Origin: Pigoraptor chileana
Lineage: Eukaryota > Opisthokonta > Filasterea
Direction of reading: 5' to 3'
Assembly (NCBI GenBank): GCA_943704495.1
Contig: CALSCR010001674.1
Span: 618 to 41,117 of the forward strand
DNA length: 40,500 nucleotides
The stretch's first letter is position 1. Every line of letters begins with the position of its first letter. Shown piece by piece: positions 1 through 11,786 of this stretch. Below the pieces are notes generated by a model that saw only the letters and a program-made list of their open reading frames with translations, had not been told where the DNA came from and did no database searches. The translations under genes and the position numbers were made by a program.

Positions 1-3000
1 GGGAGGGGGGAAGGATCATTGGAGTGGGATTTGTGCCGCGAAGGCGATGCGAATGCATTCATATCTCCATATCTCTCTTGCTGTGGATGCGATGTGATGG
101 AGTCCCCGTGTACAGCGTCTGAGACACTGGTAGAGTGCAGCTTCTATCGCTTTCACTCACTTGCCTGAAGCGAATCCTATCTCGCTCTAGCCCATCATCT
201 CAAGGCGGACACACACGCATACGCATACAAAACCACGCACACGTACGCAGACAAAACACACATTTCACACATATAGACCAAGAGGCCTGAAGTACACATT
301 TGCACTTGCAACGCAATATGGTTAAAGCAATCGTACCAGTCTTTTTGTAATACTCAGAGGCATAAATGTCACGTGACATTCCGAAATCAGAGACCTGTGA
401 ATGTATGTGTGTTTTTACATATGAGCCATGCAATATCCGTGTGAGTATGTGGGAGGTGGGTGAGGAGAGGGGGGGGGACTACATACATCACACACACCAC
501 TACAGACATACACACACACACCTTGACAACACTGGCGTCTCCAACGAGCACATTCCTCGCCGCCAAGTCCCTGTATCACAGAATATTAGGGCAACAGCGC
601 GGGAATGCAATCCATAATTCAATACAAGGCGCCTTGTCAAACACGTGACACACGTAATCCCATTAAAAGAACAGTTGTCAGACTGCCATTCCCTAATAGA
701 GATAGGAAGAGACGAGCATCTCCAATCGAGGCAGTTTGTGTGAGCGTGGGCGTATTCACAACGTCGTTTAGCATTATTTTTCGTCACCTATGCACAATGC
801 GCTCCGATGCCAGATATTCCATCGCCGCCGCAATTTGCCTGCGCAAAAGGTGCAACAGACAGATATAAACATCAGTGGTGGCCATTGCGCGTCCATTGTC
901 AGAGGAGAGAGTCATGAGGGATGATTTGTTTCCCTCGGGAGATGGCGTTTGTTGGAAAATCATACGGCAACCAAGGGTGTTAATGTAGCCAGATCGCAGC
1001 GAGTAAGTGGGACGCGTAGGATGCGAGTGCGCTTATGCACCAATAGAATCAACAACAAACGATGGACAACAAACGATGGCGGGGCAAATAAACGCGTGGA
1101 TATGTGGATCGCAGATCGCACCTGCAAAACGACACGAGGCGCGAGAGAGTGATGATTTTGGCGGACGTGCGGCTCTTCCTGAGGAAATTTCTGAGGTCGC
1201 CGTGCGGCAGATAGTCCATCACAATGTAGAAGGGGTCCTCGCGCGTGATGACGCCACGGAGGGCCACCAGGTTTGCGTGCTTCAATTTGGCCATTATGCT
1301 CGCCTCGCTCAGGAATGCAATCTGCTCACACATGTGTGCACCGCGGTTGGGGAGGAAAAGGAAAAGAGAGATGCAAGTTAGTGTCCTAGACGCTTTGCGG
1401 CAAGGACTCCACTTACAAAGAAATAGTGTGTGCGTGCGTGAGAGCGGGGGGGGGGGATTGTCATTACACAAAGGCAAAGGAAGTGCGGCACATGAGACGC
1501 ACAGGCGTCAATGGTGCGGGGAGGACAGCCGCAAACACGGACGTCAGATGAGCACATTCAAGAGAAACGGTGTTGGATTTACACCAACAAATACCAAACA
1601 ATAAAACAGCAAACAAAAACAACACGCACAGCGCGTCTTGCGCACCTTTTCTTCCAACGAGAGACCACCGTCTGCGGACTTGACCGCCACAGTGAAGTTG
1701 TCGGGTGAATGTGTCAATGTAGCCCGATGAACAATGCCAAATTCGCCCTTTCCAAGTTCCTCGCCGAGTTCAAGAGTCGATCGATCCAACTCCCATGACG
1801 ATAGTTCCTCAACCTGGTGCGCGCAAATGAACAAACATATGCAGGTGGTGTGAGACAAAGAGAAAGTGTGTGTTTGTGTGTGAGTGTGTGTGTTATGTGT
1901 ATGTGTGTGCACGCATGTGCGTCCATTCGTCGATGTGCAATCTGTCAGTGGGTATCCGCGAACGCAAACCTTCGACAGCAGCCACATATTCACACATTCA
2001 CATATTCACCCGCGCCAATGCATTTTCTTGCCAAAACGTCCCGCGGGAGTAACATAACAAAATAACATGCATCACAGCATGACAACATCACAAAATCACA
2101 ACAACTTCAACAACATCATAACTTCACAACTTCACGACTTCGCAACATATACCAGAAACAAAACAAGCCACACACAAGCCCACCATTCCAAGAAGGCGGT
2201 CGAGGTTTTTGCTGGACCCAGCCACGCTCGTCTTGGGGCTCCCCACCCCGAATATTGCGACCAGCTTGTCTATCCTCGCAGAATATTCGCGCTGCGCCAT
2301 CAGCTTGAGCTTTGTGCGTCGGAACAACAGCACTGCGATCACGGCCGTAATTGCAATCACAAGACCGCCGACGACGCCACCAACAATTTCCCCGGTATCG
2401 CTTGAGCTGCCAGGGCTTTCGTCTGCGATTGCAGTGCAGATGGATGCGCCGTGGATGTATTCATCGCACGCCACACAATCGAATGCGAGAGGACCCCAAC
2501 ATCCAAGCGATGTGCACTGGCTGTTGCATTCGCCTGAATGCACAGAAAGGAGAGCGGCAGCGGATGAAGGAAAAGCAGTGGGATGGGTGCGTAAGTACGG
2601 TGCGTGAAGAAGTGAAAAAACATATTATACCTTACGAAGCAACACACACTCAAGTGTACGAACGCGCATGTACACACCACCTTCACACATCATGCGCAGG
2701 CGCCGCGTGGGGAAGGCTTGGGTAGAAGGCCTCACAAACACAAGCACACGCACACCCGTACTCGCGCACCACATACGGTCAAATATGGTCAGAAGCACAC
2801 ACAAACATATACACACACACACATACACACATTTTATATATATAATAGGCACAAAAAAACCCATTTGTCATTCAAACCCACCGCAGTCGGCAGAGTTCCA
2901 TGATATGTTTGTCGACGTTGGGGAATAGTTCTGCACAATATACTGCCAATTGACGTCATCAGCAAAACAGAGTGACGGATTGTGGGAGATTACGACGCTG

Positions 3001-3708
3001 CCAGTGATGTTGGTGAGCGATCGGAATCCCTGCAGGAATCGGAGCGCCGGGTTGTCCACAATCTCAATGGCAGGCTGCAATTTTCCGGCACCAGGCGTAA
3101 AATCCGAGCCCGCTCCAACATCTTCGCCCCCAGCAACCGCGTCTCTCCTTCTCCGCCGGCGAGAAACGCTGCCAGCGGGTGGCGGAGGCCCGATTGCAGT
3201 GACCCCAGCGAGGGACGCAAATGACGACAAAACCGGATTTGTGCGCACGCTAACATACCGTAATGTGCCCACAATCTGCAGACCATCAAAGGACACCAGG
3301 ATTGGATTCAGCGCAATGATAAGGCCCCCGCCAATGCGAACTGGCAGTGAGAGCCCCCCCGCGCTTCCGCCAAGACCGCTGTTGTTTCGGATGATGACAT
3401 CACCGCCGATGTTTGACACATTGCGGAACACGGACCAGATGCTCTGGTCACGCACGCCCGTGACGGCGAGAGTGCCCGTGATGGTCGTTATTGTTGTCGG
3501 AAATCCATCCGTGTCGAGAAGCGATTGCGACACTCTGAAGTTGCCTTGGATCACAGAGCATCCGGAATATGAACTCCCGCTGTTGTGTGGGCGTAATGTC
3601 CGCTGCACACATGCTGCAGAGAGATGTGTGCCATAGAGCAAGACATGTTATTGGTTTGCTCACACTTAACGACAGAATCAATGGCGGGTGATGTAAGCTG
3701 CGATCCAC

Positions 3709-3745
<37 letters not shown>

Positions 3746-6700
3746 GTATATATGCATCGCATTCCAAAAATCAGTGAAATGACCACAACATCAAACACAA
3801 CAAAACATGCCACAATTTGCCCCACACATCAACCGAGTCGTTTACTCGCGGCTGCCTTGAGATAGCACTCATCGCTAAGCATAGGTCTCCGGCAAACCCC
3901 CGCAAAACAAAAAAGAGAATATTTAAAATATATATATATATATATAACAACAACGGCAAAAAAGAAAACAAGGGGCCAAAAAGGCAGAAAATACCATTCC
4001 CACTGACTGACTGACTGACTGATTGATTGATTGACTCGGGGGGCACAAACTCACAGCATGGACCCGCAGAGTTTCCCGCGTAGTAGGATGGGTAGCCGTC
4101 GTCCAACGCCCCCGCCAAATCGACAGAGCGCGCGCAGAGTGCGGTGTTGTTGGCTATCACAAGGCTTCCGCGGGCAATGGAAACAACAGACGCCAATCCG
4201 GCAATCGACGAGAGCGCAGCATTGTCCACGATGGACATTGCAGGGCGCACATCACCCTCCGTCGCCACTTTACCATCCCCATCAACACCAGACCCACTCA
4301 CGCGAAGCAGGGACGAGAAGCCATCCACCGTGCGGAGACGCGAATTGCCGGTGATGTCCAGGGCGCCGACACTTTGCAGCGACGAAAAATTTGCAGTCAT
4401 CAATCGTTCGTTGTTGACAAGCGCAAAGCCGTTGGTGACATTTTTAAGCAACGGCAAGGACAGTCGCTCTAGTAGCGGATTCCCAGCAAACTCGAGACGT
4501 CCACCCACGGTCGCAATGCTAAGACCCACAGAGGCATTTGCCGGCAAATCAAACCGCAGCTGTGTGCAATCGCGGACGACAAACGATCCCCCGACAGAGG
4601 TCAAGGACGCGAGTCCGGCGAGTGTGGGCACCGATGCCTTCGCGATGAGCAGGTCTCCACCGACCGCTGCAAGTCGGCGGAAGGGAAGAAAGTACGACTG
4701 CGCTGTGTCTGCGTCGCCCACAGAGTCGAGCACAATGGATTCGCGCACCGTAGTAGCACTGCCGAATGTGTCTGTCGTGCTCGCAAGGCGTGGAAGTGCG
4801 GCCATGATCACAGCACCCATAGCTATGGCGCCCGGAAGCATGGCAGTTATTGACGTCAGCGCACGATTGTTAAGAACGGAGACGTTTCCAGCGAGTGACG
4901 TCACTGTCGGTGCAAAATGAATGTGTGTAAGCGACGGATTGTGGGCAAAGGTCACGTGACTGCCAATGGCGCTGACAAGTGAGAAGGACGACGCCTCGAC
5001 GAGGGCAGAGTTGTTGACCACCGCAATGCTGTCGCCCACAGACTGCAGCTGCGGAAACAGGCTCGCCGATGTCATGGTCTTCCACGACGCGAGATCTCGC
5101 AGCACAACTGATCCGGACACTGAGAATAGCGACGGAAGGGATGCCGACTTAAGACGGTCACCCGAAAGAAGCAAATCCCCGACCACCTGCACCAAATTGG
5201 GCATGTCGATCGACTCGAGCGCACTATTTTCGCGAAATTGGAGATGGCCCAGCACGACGGACAGTTGTGGCAGTGAGAGTGAGGAGAGAGCGGCATTGTT
5301 TACGACGGACAACCGGCCGCCAACAGACTGCAGCGCACCAAGCCCAAAATCGGAAGAAAGGGTCGGATTATCGTACATTTCGAGGTTCCCCGTGACACCT
5401 GTGACAAGGGACATGGGCGAAAGCGATGTCACATTGCTTATGACAAGATTTCCGACAACAAGGATGCAATTTTTTCCGGTGAGAAGCTCGGTATCCGATC
5501 GCACGATCCTCCCTTGGCACACTGCGTATCAGATGTGAGCGTGTGTGTATGTGTGTGTGGAATATAATCAGAGAATCCCATTTTGAAAAACACAATGGAA
5601 GCGTATAATGGACGAAAGGAAGAAAAAACACAGCACTACTGACCGACAAGCAATGTGTCTGTGGAAACATCGACAAATCGGCATTTTGAGTGGAATTTCA
5701 CAAGCGAGAGCGGTACAGATTTCAAGTCAGTGTCTTGGGGACATGCCCATGGACTCCACAACATTAGAGAGAAGAGAACAATGAAAGCAAGTCACCAACC
5801 GCAATCGAACTCGCTGTTGCCGTTTACCACGCTCTCTCCTGTCGCGACGAGTGTGAGGTCCACCTCCCTGGCGCAGAGGTGCGGGTTGCTGCTGACTATC
5901 ACAGGACCCGCTACGCGACTCACTTGGCTCAGGCCGCGAATCTGAGTGAGCGCCGAATTGCCGAATATTGCGACTGCAAACGTATTGTTGAAGAGGGCAC
6001 CGCCAAATCGCGATGCGCCCACAGTGCGGAGGAGGGCCATGCCGTCGACGGACAGCAGGTTCCGGTTGTTTGAAATTTGCAGGAACGCGCCGATGGTCAC
6101 AAGAGACTGGAAGCCGGCGATCGAACGCAGCCCAATACTGTTGGACACCACGACTGCTCCCCCGACTGTCACGAGCGCCGGGAAATCACTCCACGTGGCC
6201 TTGGTTCCGTTCTCGGGTGTTATCATCAGGCTGCCACCAATGCGACTGAGCGAGGGAAACATGTTGGTTAATAGCGACGTCTGGATAATCAGCGATCCCC
6301 CGATGTATGTGAGGTTTGGTGCCGCAATCAGTGAGCGACTGGGCGCGGCAAAGACAAAGTCGCTTCCAATGTACTCTAGTTTGTGCAGAAACGAGACCTC
6401 GATGAGCTGATGTCCTGTGATTACCACGCGACCAGTGACGTTAAGTGGGGGGGACGCGAGGGGCGTAAACACAACGTCGTGCGTCGGTGACAGCTCTGCG
6501 GCGAGGTTGAGAAATGGCACAGTATATGTGAGACTTTGCAAGACATTGTTGCCGGTCACGCTGATCGACTCGACCTGAGCAAAGTTTCGCGGGAGAAGCA
6601 CGTCGGCAAGGGCTTCGTTGTCATCGACCGCAAACGCCCCCGTCACGTTGTACACAGACGACAGGTCGAGCGAGGTGAGCTGCCGGTTGTTGGTGAAGGC

Positions 6701-9700
6701 CACGGAATTCACGCGCCCAATATGCCACATTTCGGCGCCAGAGTCCGGATTGTTCGACTGAAACGCATCGTTGGCGCCGAAGGTCAGGTCCCCTTGGATA
6801 TGCTCCACATGGACAACGACCGTCTCGAGGGCTATGTTACCCCGCACAGTCATCCCACCGCCAACCTCCCGGATGTTCGCCCGCATGAAATTCGCGTTGC
6901 TGTTGTCGCTAAACTCCACTGACCCAACAAAGTCAAGCTCAAGATCGACGCCGTCGACAACAGTGTTGCGGGCGCACACAAAACTGCCGGTAATGGTGGT
7001 GAGGCTCTCAAATCCGGAAAACAACGCAAGGGCACCGTTGTCCGACAGCGACAGGTCTCCGCCAATCGTCCGAAGCGCACGGAAGCCGTTGATTGCGCGC
7101 AGTGCATCCAGCGACACAACCGACAGCCCCCCAATGCTCGTCAGATTGCCAAAGTCGGTGACATCAATTTGAACGAGCATGTCGTTTTCGTCAAATTTCA
7201 GCGAGCCTTCCACTGTACTGAGTGCGACCATATTCACGACGACAAGTAGCTTGTTATGAGTGACCTCCACCCCACCTGCGCGTTTCAAAGAATTGAAAAA
7301 TGACAGTGATCCCAGATACGTCCGAAATATATAAAGCGTATCACGAAGGATGCTAAGCGATGCAAACCCAGATGCATCCACGCACGGGCACCGCATGATC
7401 GCGAGGGAGCCCATGAGGCTCTCCAGCGAGGACATTCCAGTGACCGCTCTGAGCAAAATGTTGTCCGAGATTTGAACGTCCCCGCGCACCGTCGTCAAGC
7501 GAGGATAACCGCCAATGTGTGTGAGTGCCGGATTGTAGCGAATGACAATGCCGCCGTCGACTGCGGTGAGCGCATCAAACCCCGTCACATCCTGCATGAA
7601 GGCGTTGTCGGAAATAATGAGACCGCCACTGACAATCCGCACGAGGGACCGAAAGTGCGGGAGGTGCTGCATCCCCAGCGTAATCAGGCTTACTCCCCCA
7701 GTCACGCTCACAATGCCGTTCAGTGCCGATATGTCGACAAGCTTTGCGCAGTTTGAAATCACGATCCCCGCCGTGTGTATCTCCCTCATTGATTCGAGGC
7801 CTACGAGCGACTCTAGCAACGGCAGGTTGGTTATGATCACCGATTTCACGGCGGACATGTTGGCCCGCCCAAGCCCCGCAAGACTCTCTAGCCTTGGCAT
7901 GTTTGTGAGGAGGAGCCGCTCCCCGAGGGATTCGTTGTTTGAATTCAGAGACGGAATGGATGTGAGCGCGTCGTTTGAGGAGAAAAGTATGCCCCGCTTC
8001 ACCACCGCTCCATCAAGCTGTCTGACAGACTCGAGCGATGGGCAGTCGAATATCTGGAGGTTGCCGTCGATAACTGGGCTCTACGATTACAGAGAAAATG
8101 ATGCAAGAAACCACACACAACCGCCAACAAGCAAAGCACAAGCGATGAGAAAATATCAACGGGTCGAGATCATGGTGGAATCAAACCAATGAATTGCCAT
8201 GTTAAAAGTCAGACTTCTCGGCTATGGCAGGCACGTAACCCCGTGCCGAAAAAGAGTGTCGCCAAAAAGACAGTCAAACACAAGGAAGAGAAGAGATCCG
8301 AGACAAGACAAAAATGTGATGAACTCACACGGAAGCCAGTTATATTTGTCAGCAGTGGCGCCCTGTCGAAAAACAGCGACCCGTCTATTCGCTTGAGGAT
8401 CGGGAAGGCGGTGACGGACTGTAGTGCACTCAGACGCGCGACATACACCGACGACGCCCTCTCCACGTGTAAAAATCCCGAAATCTCAGTGAGAAGCGGA
8501 TTGTCGGTAATAATCACAGTCGTCACAAACGACACGTTTCGAAATGCCGTCATTGTGACGAGCTCGGGATTGTCGACCACGCGCACAGCCCCCGCGTGCA
8601 CGAGCGACGGGAATCCCGCGAGTGTGCGCAGGCCTCCGTTCTGCTGTATGGTGATTAACTCGGTCGTCGTCAGGACCGGAAATGACGCAGACACGTCGGA
8701 GAGTGACGTCACGCTGGCGCTGTTAAGCCAGAAGCCAAGTCCAGTCGGAAGAGATGTGAGCCGCGGAAACATTCCAACGCTGGTGAGGTTGGCGTTGCCG
8801 TACGCGAACAACTGCGACGCAAATTCGAGTGCGGGGAAGTCGCGCAGGGTGGCGAGTCCCAGGCAATTCAGAAACGTAAGTTGTCCGTGAACGGTCTGCA
8901 GAGACGGAAAGCTGACTGTGGGTGCGGCAATTTGAATAAATATAATGGTGTCGGCGGTGGTGAGGACGGGAAATGAGTGTTCGATGTTTAGCGGGGTCGA
9001 CGCCGACCCTCCCGAGCTATAAAACACCATCCCATTGACGAGAACTTCACGCAGCGACAGCAACGGAGAGAGCGACGCCAACTTTGGCAGGCGATACAGA
9101 ACAAACGCACTGGTGATGCTGCCAATGCGCTGGAATGCGTCGACGAGGATGAGGCGTGCGCAGCCGCTAATGACAAGCCCGTCGACAACAGCAGTTCCAT
9201 TCGATGACGCGATTGGCGATGATGTCGGCGTTGGTGTCGCTGCACTGCCACTGGCGCTTGTTGTGCGCCCACTCAGTGCGCCACGTATTGTGGTGAGTGA
9301 CGGGCAGTCGATCACAATGAACGAGCTGTTTACGAACATCACGTGCGCAAATGCATCGAGGTCTTGCATGACGGGGTTGCTGTCAATAACAATCTCATGC
9401 ACGAGAACAAGCATGTCCATGAACCCAGCAAGACGAACAAGCCCAGTGCCGCCAACTTCAACTGATCCATCCACCACGTGCAACCCGTCAAAGCTCGGGA
9501 TGGACGAGAGACTGAGAGAGCCGATAAGCGACACCTCGCCGCCCACGTGAGCGAGATTCCCGAACCCCGCCACCGACGCCAGAGCGGCATTCTGCATAAA
9601 GCGAATGGACCCACCGATGTACTGTGTGGAGTTAAACCCGCCAATGGACACGAGGCGCGGGTTATCCCGTACGGTGACGTCCTTTGCAATCATCGCGATC

Positions 9701-10516
9701 AGTGGCATCATGTTGCCGGCAGATGAGAGGTTGGGATTGAGTGAAATGTAAATGGTGCCACCCACGCTCGAGTTGATTGCCGGCAGAAAATAGTCAAGTG
9801 ATCGGAGGGACGGGTTGTGGGAAATAACAACGTCTCCTCCAACAAACAGAACGGACGCAAACCCGGATGCAACTGACGAGAGAGCGGAGTTGTTGCTGAC
9901 GACAAGCGACCCTCCCACGTGGAGCAGGCCGTGCAGCAGAGCGACAGACTCGAGGCCGGGATTGTCCAGTATCTCCACGCTTCCGCTAACCGTGCGCACT
10001 GATACGAGGTTTGCAGGGAGATTGGGCTCCGTGGAATTGCGCACCAGCAGCGATCCGTTGATGTGCACGCAGTCAGCGGGAATCTCAAGGTATGACCCGC
10101 CGGCGCACGTCTTGAGGTCGCCGTCATCTGCAGGTTGATGTGATGGTGTATTGGTGGATTAACAATTGCATCATTTCGATGTGCAATTGTTAGGGTGCGG
10201 AGGGCAACAACTGTGTCAGTGCATGACGGACTGTGCCGATCCAAGCACCGGCATCTGTCGACACACAGTCACCAAAGACCATGTCGAGTTTAAGGAAACG
10301 AACCCCGAAATTTTAAGAAAGCTGGGATGAGTTACAGTTTGAAGGCTCTGTGGTGCATGTTTCCACTGCAAAGTGGGGATCCGTACCTGTCGCCACGGGC
10401 ACTGCAAATGCCGCTGCAAAGGCAAGTGCAAAGACTATCGCATGTGTCGCACTGTGAAGGCGCAAGGACGGCGCCGTGGACTTCACGCAGGGAGTCAACC
10501 CCACAAGCAGCGCCAT
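1..10516 (-). CDS. Receptor tyrosine kinase with giant receptor-L-type ectodomain (3' end beyond window)
   Basis: Exons on the minus strand: 10516-10387, 10127-8329, 8080-5800, (optional 5658-5644), 5521-4055, 3613-2882, 2533-2184, 1813-1646, 1321-1122, 838-788, 570-522, 394-337 and tentatively 180-161; all phases join. The ATG at 10516 has a good context (AAAATGG), followed by a hydrophobic signal peptide ending near VPVAT. Residues about 44-2130 are tandem strand-turn repeats of the type 'V.GSLVI.NN.AL.SI.GF' that define the receptor L fold of EGFR and insulin receptor. Then come a Cys-rich furin-like stretch (CWGP...DCVAC, about 2137-2170), a membrane span (about 2186-2207) and the kinase. 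Visible kinase motifs are GKGEFG, VAVK (about K2298), the alphaC Glu in FLSEASIM, HRDLAARN, SDFG and the activation loop DIYASEYYKK. The YxxxYY loop matches the insulin-receptor/Trk pattern. Kinase subdomains after the activation loop lie off the left edge. The L repeats and the kinase could be annotated as separate genes elsewhere, but phase continuity argues for one. Confidence 0.9.
96..135 (-). repeat. Interspersed ~40-bp repeat, copy A
   Basis: The plus strand reads GGAGTCC...TACAGCGTCTGAGACACTGG, a diverged copy of the repeat seen clearly at 29588-29630. It lies in the last visible intron of the receptor kinase. Confidence 0.6.
3713..3745. repeat. Microsatellite (CA)n-(TA)n in a receptor-kinase intron
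   Basis: ACACACACAC followed by TATATATATATATATATATA. It lies in the intron 3614-4054. Confidence 0.9.
4007..4036. repeat. Tetranucleotide run (CTGA)n/(TTGA)n
   Basis: CTGACTGACTGACTGA followed by TTGATTGATTGAC, about 20 bp inside the donor of the receptor-kinase intron 3614-4054. A short (TA)n lies nearby at about 3929-3946. Confidence 0.9.
5644..5658 (-). other. Candidate 15-nt in-frame microexon of the receptor kinase
   Basis: Between the exons ending at 5800 and starting at 5521 there is a stretch with a polypyrimidine-CACAG acceptor, 15 nt (ACACATTGCTTGTCG) and a GTCAGT donor. It is phase 1 at both ends and would add five residues (DTLLV, with the flanking codons). Skipping it also keeps frame, giving C-V-C-Q across the junction, so it may be alternatively spliced or not used at all. 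No homologue can be used to decide. Confidence 0.35.
5719..5760 (+). repeat. Interspersed ~40-bp repeat, copy B
   Basis: Contains TTCAAGTCAGTGTCTT near its start and CCCATGGACTCCACA at its end. It lies in the intron between the receptor-kinase exons ending at 5800 and starting at 5521. Confidence 0.85.
10128..10386 (-). other. Intron 1 of the receptor kinase, after the signal-peptide exon
   Basis: Donor GTACGG follows the ACAG that ends the signal-peptide exon, and the acceptor is CCTGCAG. The phase is 1 on both sides: G plus AT gives the Asp of the first ectodomain residues. This separates the secretion signal from the whole repeat ectodomain. Confidence 0.8.
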
Positions 10517-11786
10517 TTTCGTCGCTTAGGGCATACAGACGGCACATGCATCAATCCATGTGTGCCAACGCTCGCATTCTTGCCGTCAGCGAATGGGCGA
10601 ACTGACTCGGCACAATTTTTTCAGTTTGCGAACCGTGTCACATATGCATCCACAGTTGGGCAGATGCCCCGAATGCCCAACGTGGAATCACTGACAAACA
10701 AGCTGAGTCAATGCTCGCGCGGACGAATGAGGCTTTGTTTGAACAATGCAGAAAGCGCCGTGCGATATGTATGATGAGCGCATTCACGATCGCATGCAGC
10801 ACTCCCATCTCACATAACCTCGACAGTCAGCACACCTTTGGGCACGTGATGTGTAAATTTGACAATTGATCTGAAATTTGGGGACAGACCAGTAACTACT
10901 GAGAAACGAAGTGGTGAGTGGCCGCCGACCGGCGCCCGAGCGGCCCGGCTCTGACATAAATGCCTCATATATAGTCGATAAATGGTTATGTGTCCCCCGC
11001 GATCTTAACATAATCTCTACTTGCGTGAAATGCAGCCGTAGCTCATTATGTTGCATGTTTATACTTTCAAGCTTGAGGTTTGGTCAACCGCACTTCCGCC
11101 GCCGCCGCACTGTGAAGTACGGTAGACGGCCTTGGTGCTGACATCCGCAACTGACTCAGCCGACCAGCGCATGCCGACACAGTCCGCTGGAGACTCAGGG
11201 ACTTAGGTCGCCAGGGCCACTTGGTTCTGTCGTGCATTTACAAGACAGGTGTGAAGCTGGAGATGAGATGAGCAGATTTGGAACAGACCAAGCATCTACT
11301 GGCAGCGTGACTGGGCCTACCTCCGTCGTCCCTCCTTTAGTCGTGGGCAGTCGACTGCTGCGATCGTAAGTTATCCGGCAATAAGATCGGGTACAGTGCC
11401 ACGGTGGCATTACTGCAGCAATGCATCATCAGTCACCAAGTTAGCCATGATGAGAATGGGGCATGGTGGTTGAGTTCAGAATGTACCGGCAAACGTAAAC
11501 ACTGACCCACTCATACTATAGTTGAGAGGATGGCATATCAGCGGGGCAGTTAACTGACCTGCTTCTTCTCTGTGCGCATTCGTATCTCCAGACATATTCT
11601 GACGTGAAAGGGCCACGCCGAGGCAAGTCGGCAATTGAGAACCTTGAGTATCAAAACGTTGCGTGCCGGTGTGCACGCTTCGTGGATTCCAATCTCAGTG
11701 CTCGTACAGAGGCAATCGGACGGTGAGTGTTGTCGGCGACCGTGGTCGGACGTCCGACAGGAACCCGTTCGTCAGCAGCAATCGCA
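10517..11786. other. Intergenic region upstream of the receptor kinase and downstream of GT49
   Basis: About 1.27 kb without a supportable gene; the frames here are short and resemble no family. A CACGTG box lies at 10843-10848, about 330 bp upstream of the receptor ATG. I saw no tRNA-like T-arm, long repeat or further splice-compatible coding segment. It should contain the receptor's promoter and the GT49 3' flank. Confidence 0.6.

Noticed and set aside
1817-2065. Cys/Val-rich frames in GT-rich DNA (also 36155-36394, 2668-2928, 31952-32227)
   Set aside because: They translate (GT)n or (CA)n microsatellites within introns or spacers and have no coding signature.
4144-4920. 258-aa plus-strand frame, and similar long plus-strand frames at 2950-3636, 7542-8192 and 8189-8890
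   Set aside because: Antisense shadows of the receptor L-repeat exons; the minus-strand translation shows clear repeat periodicity, whereas these show none.
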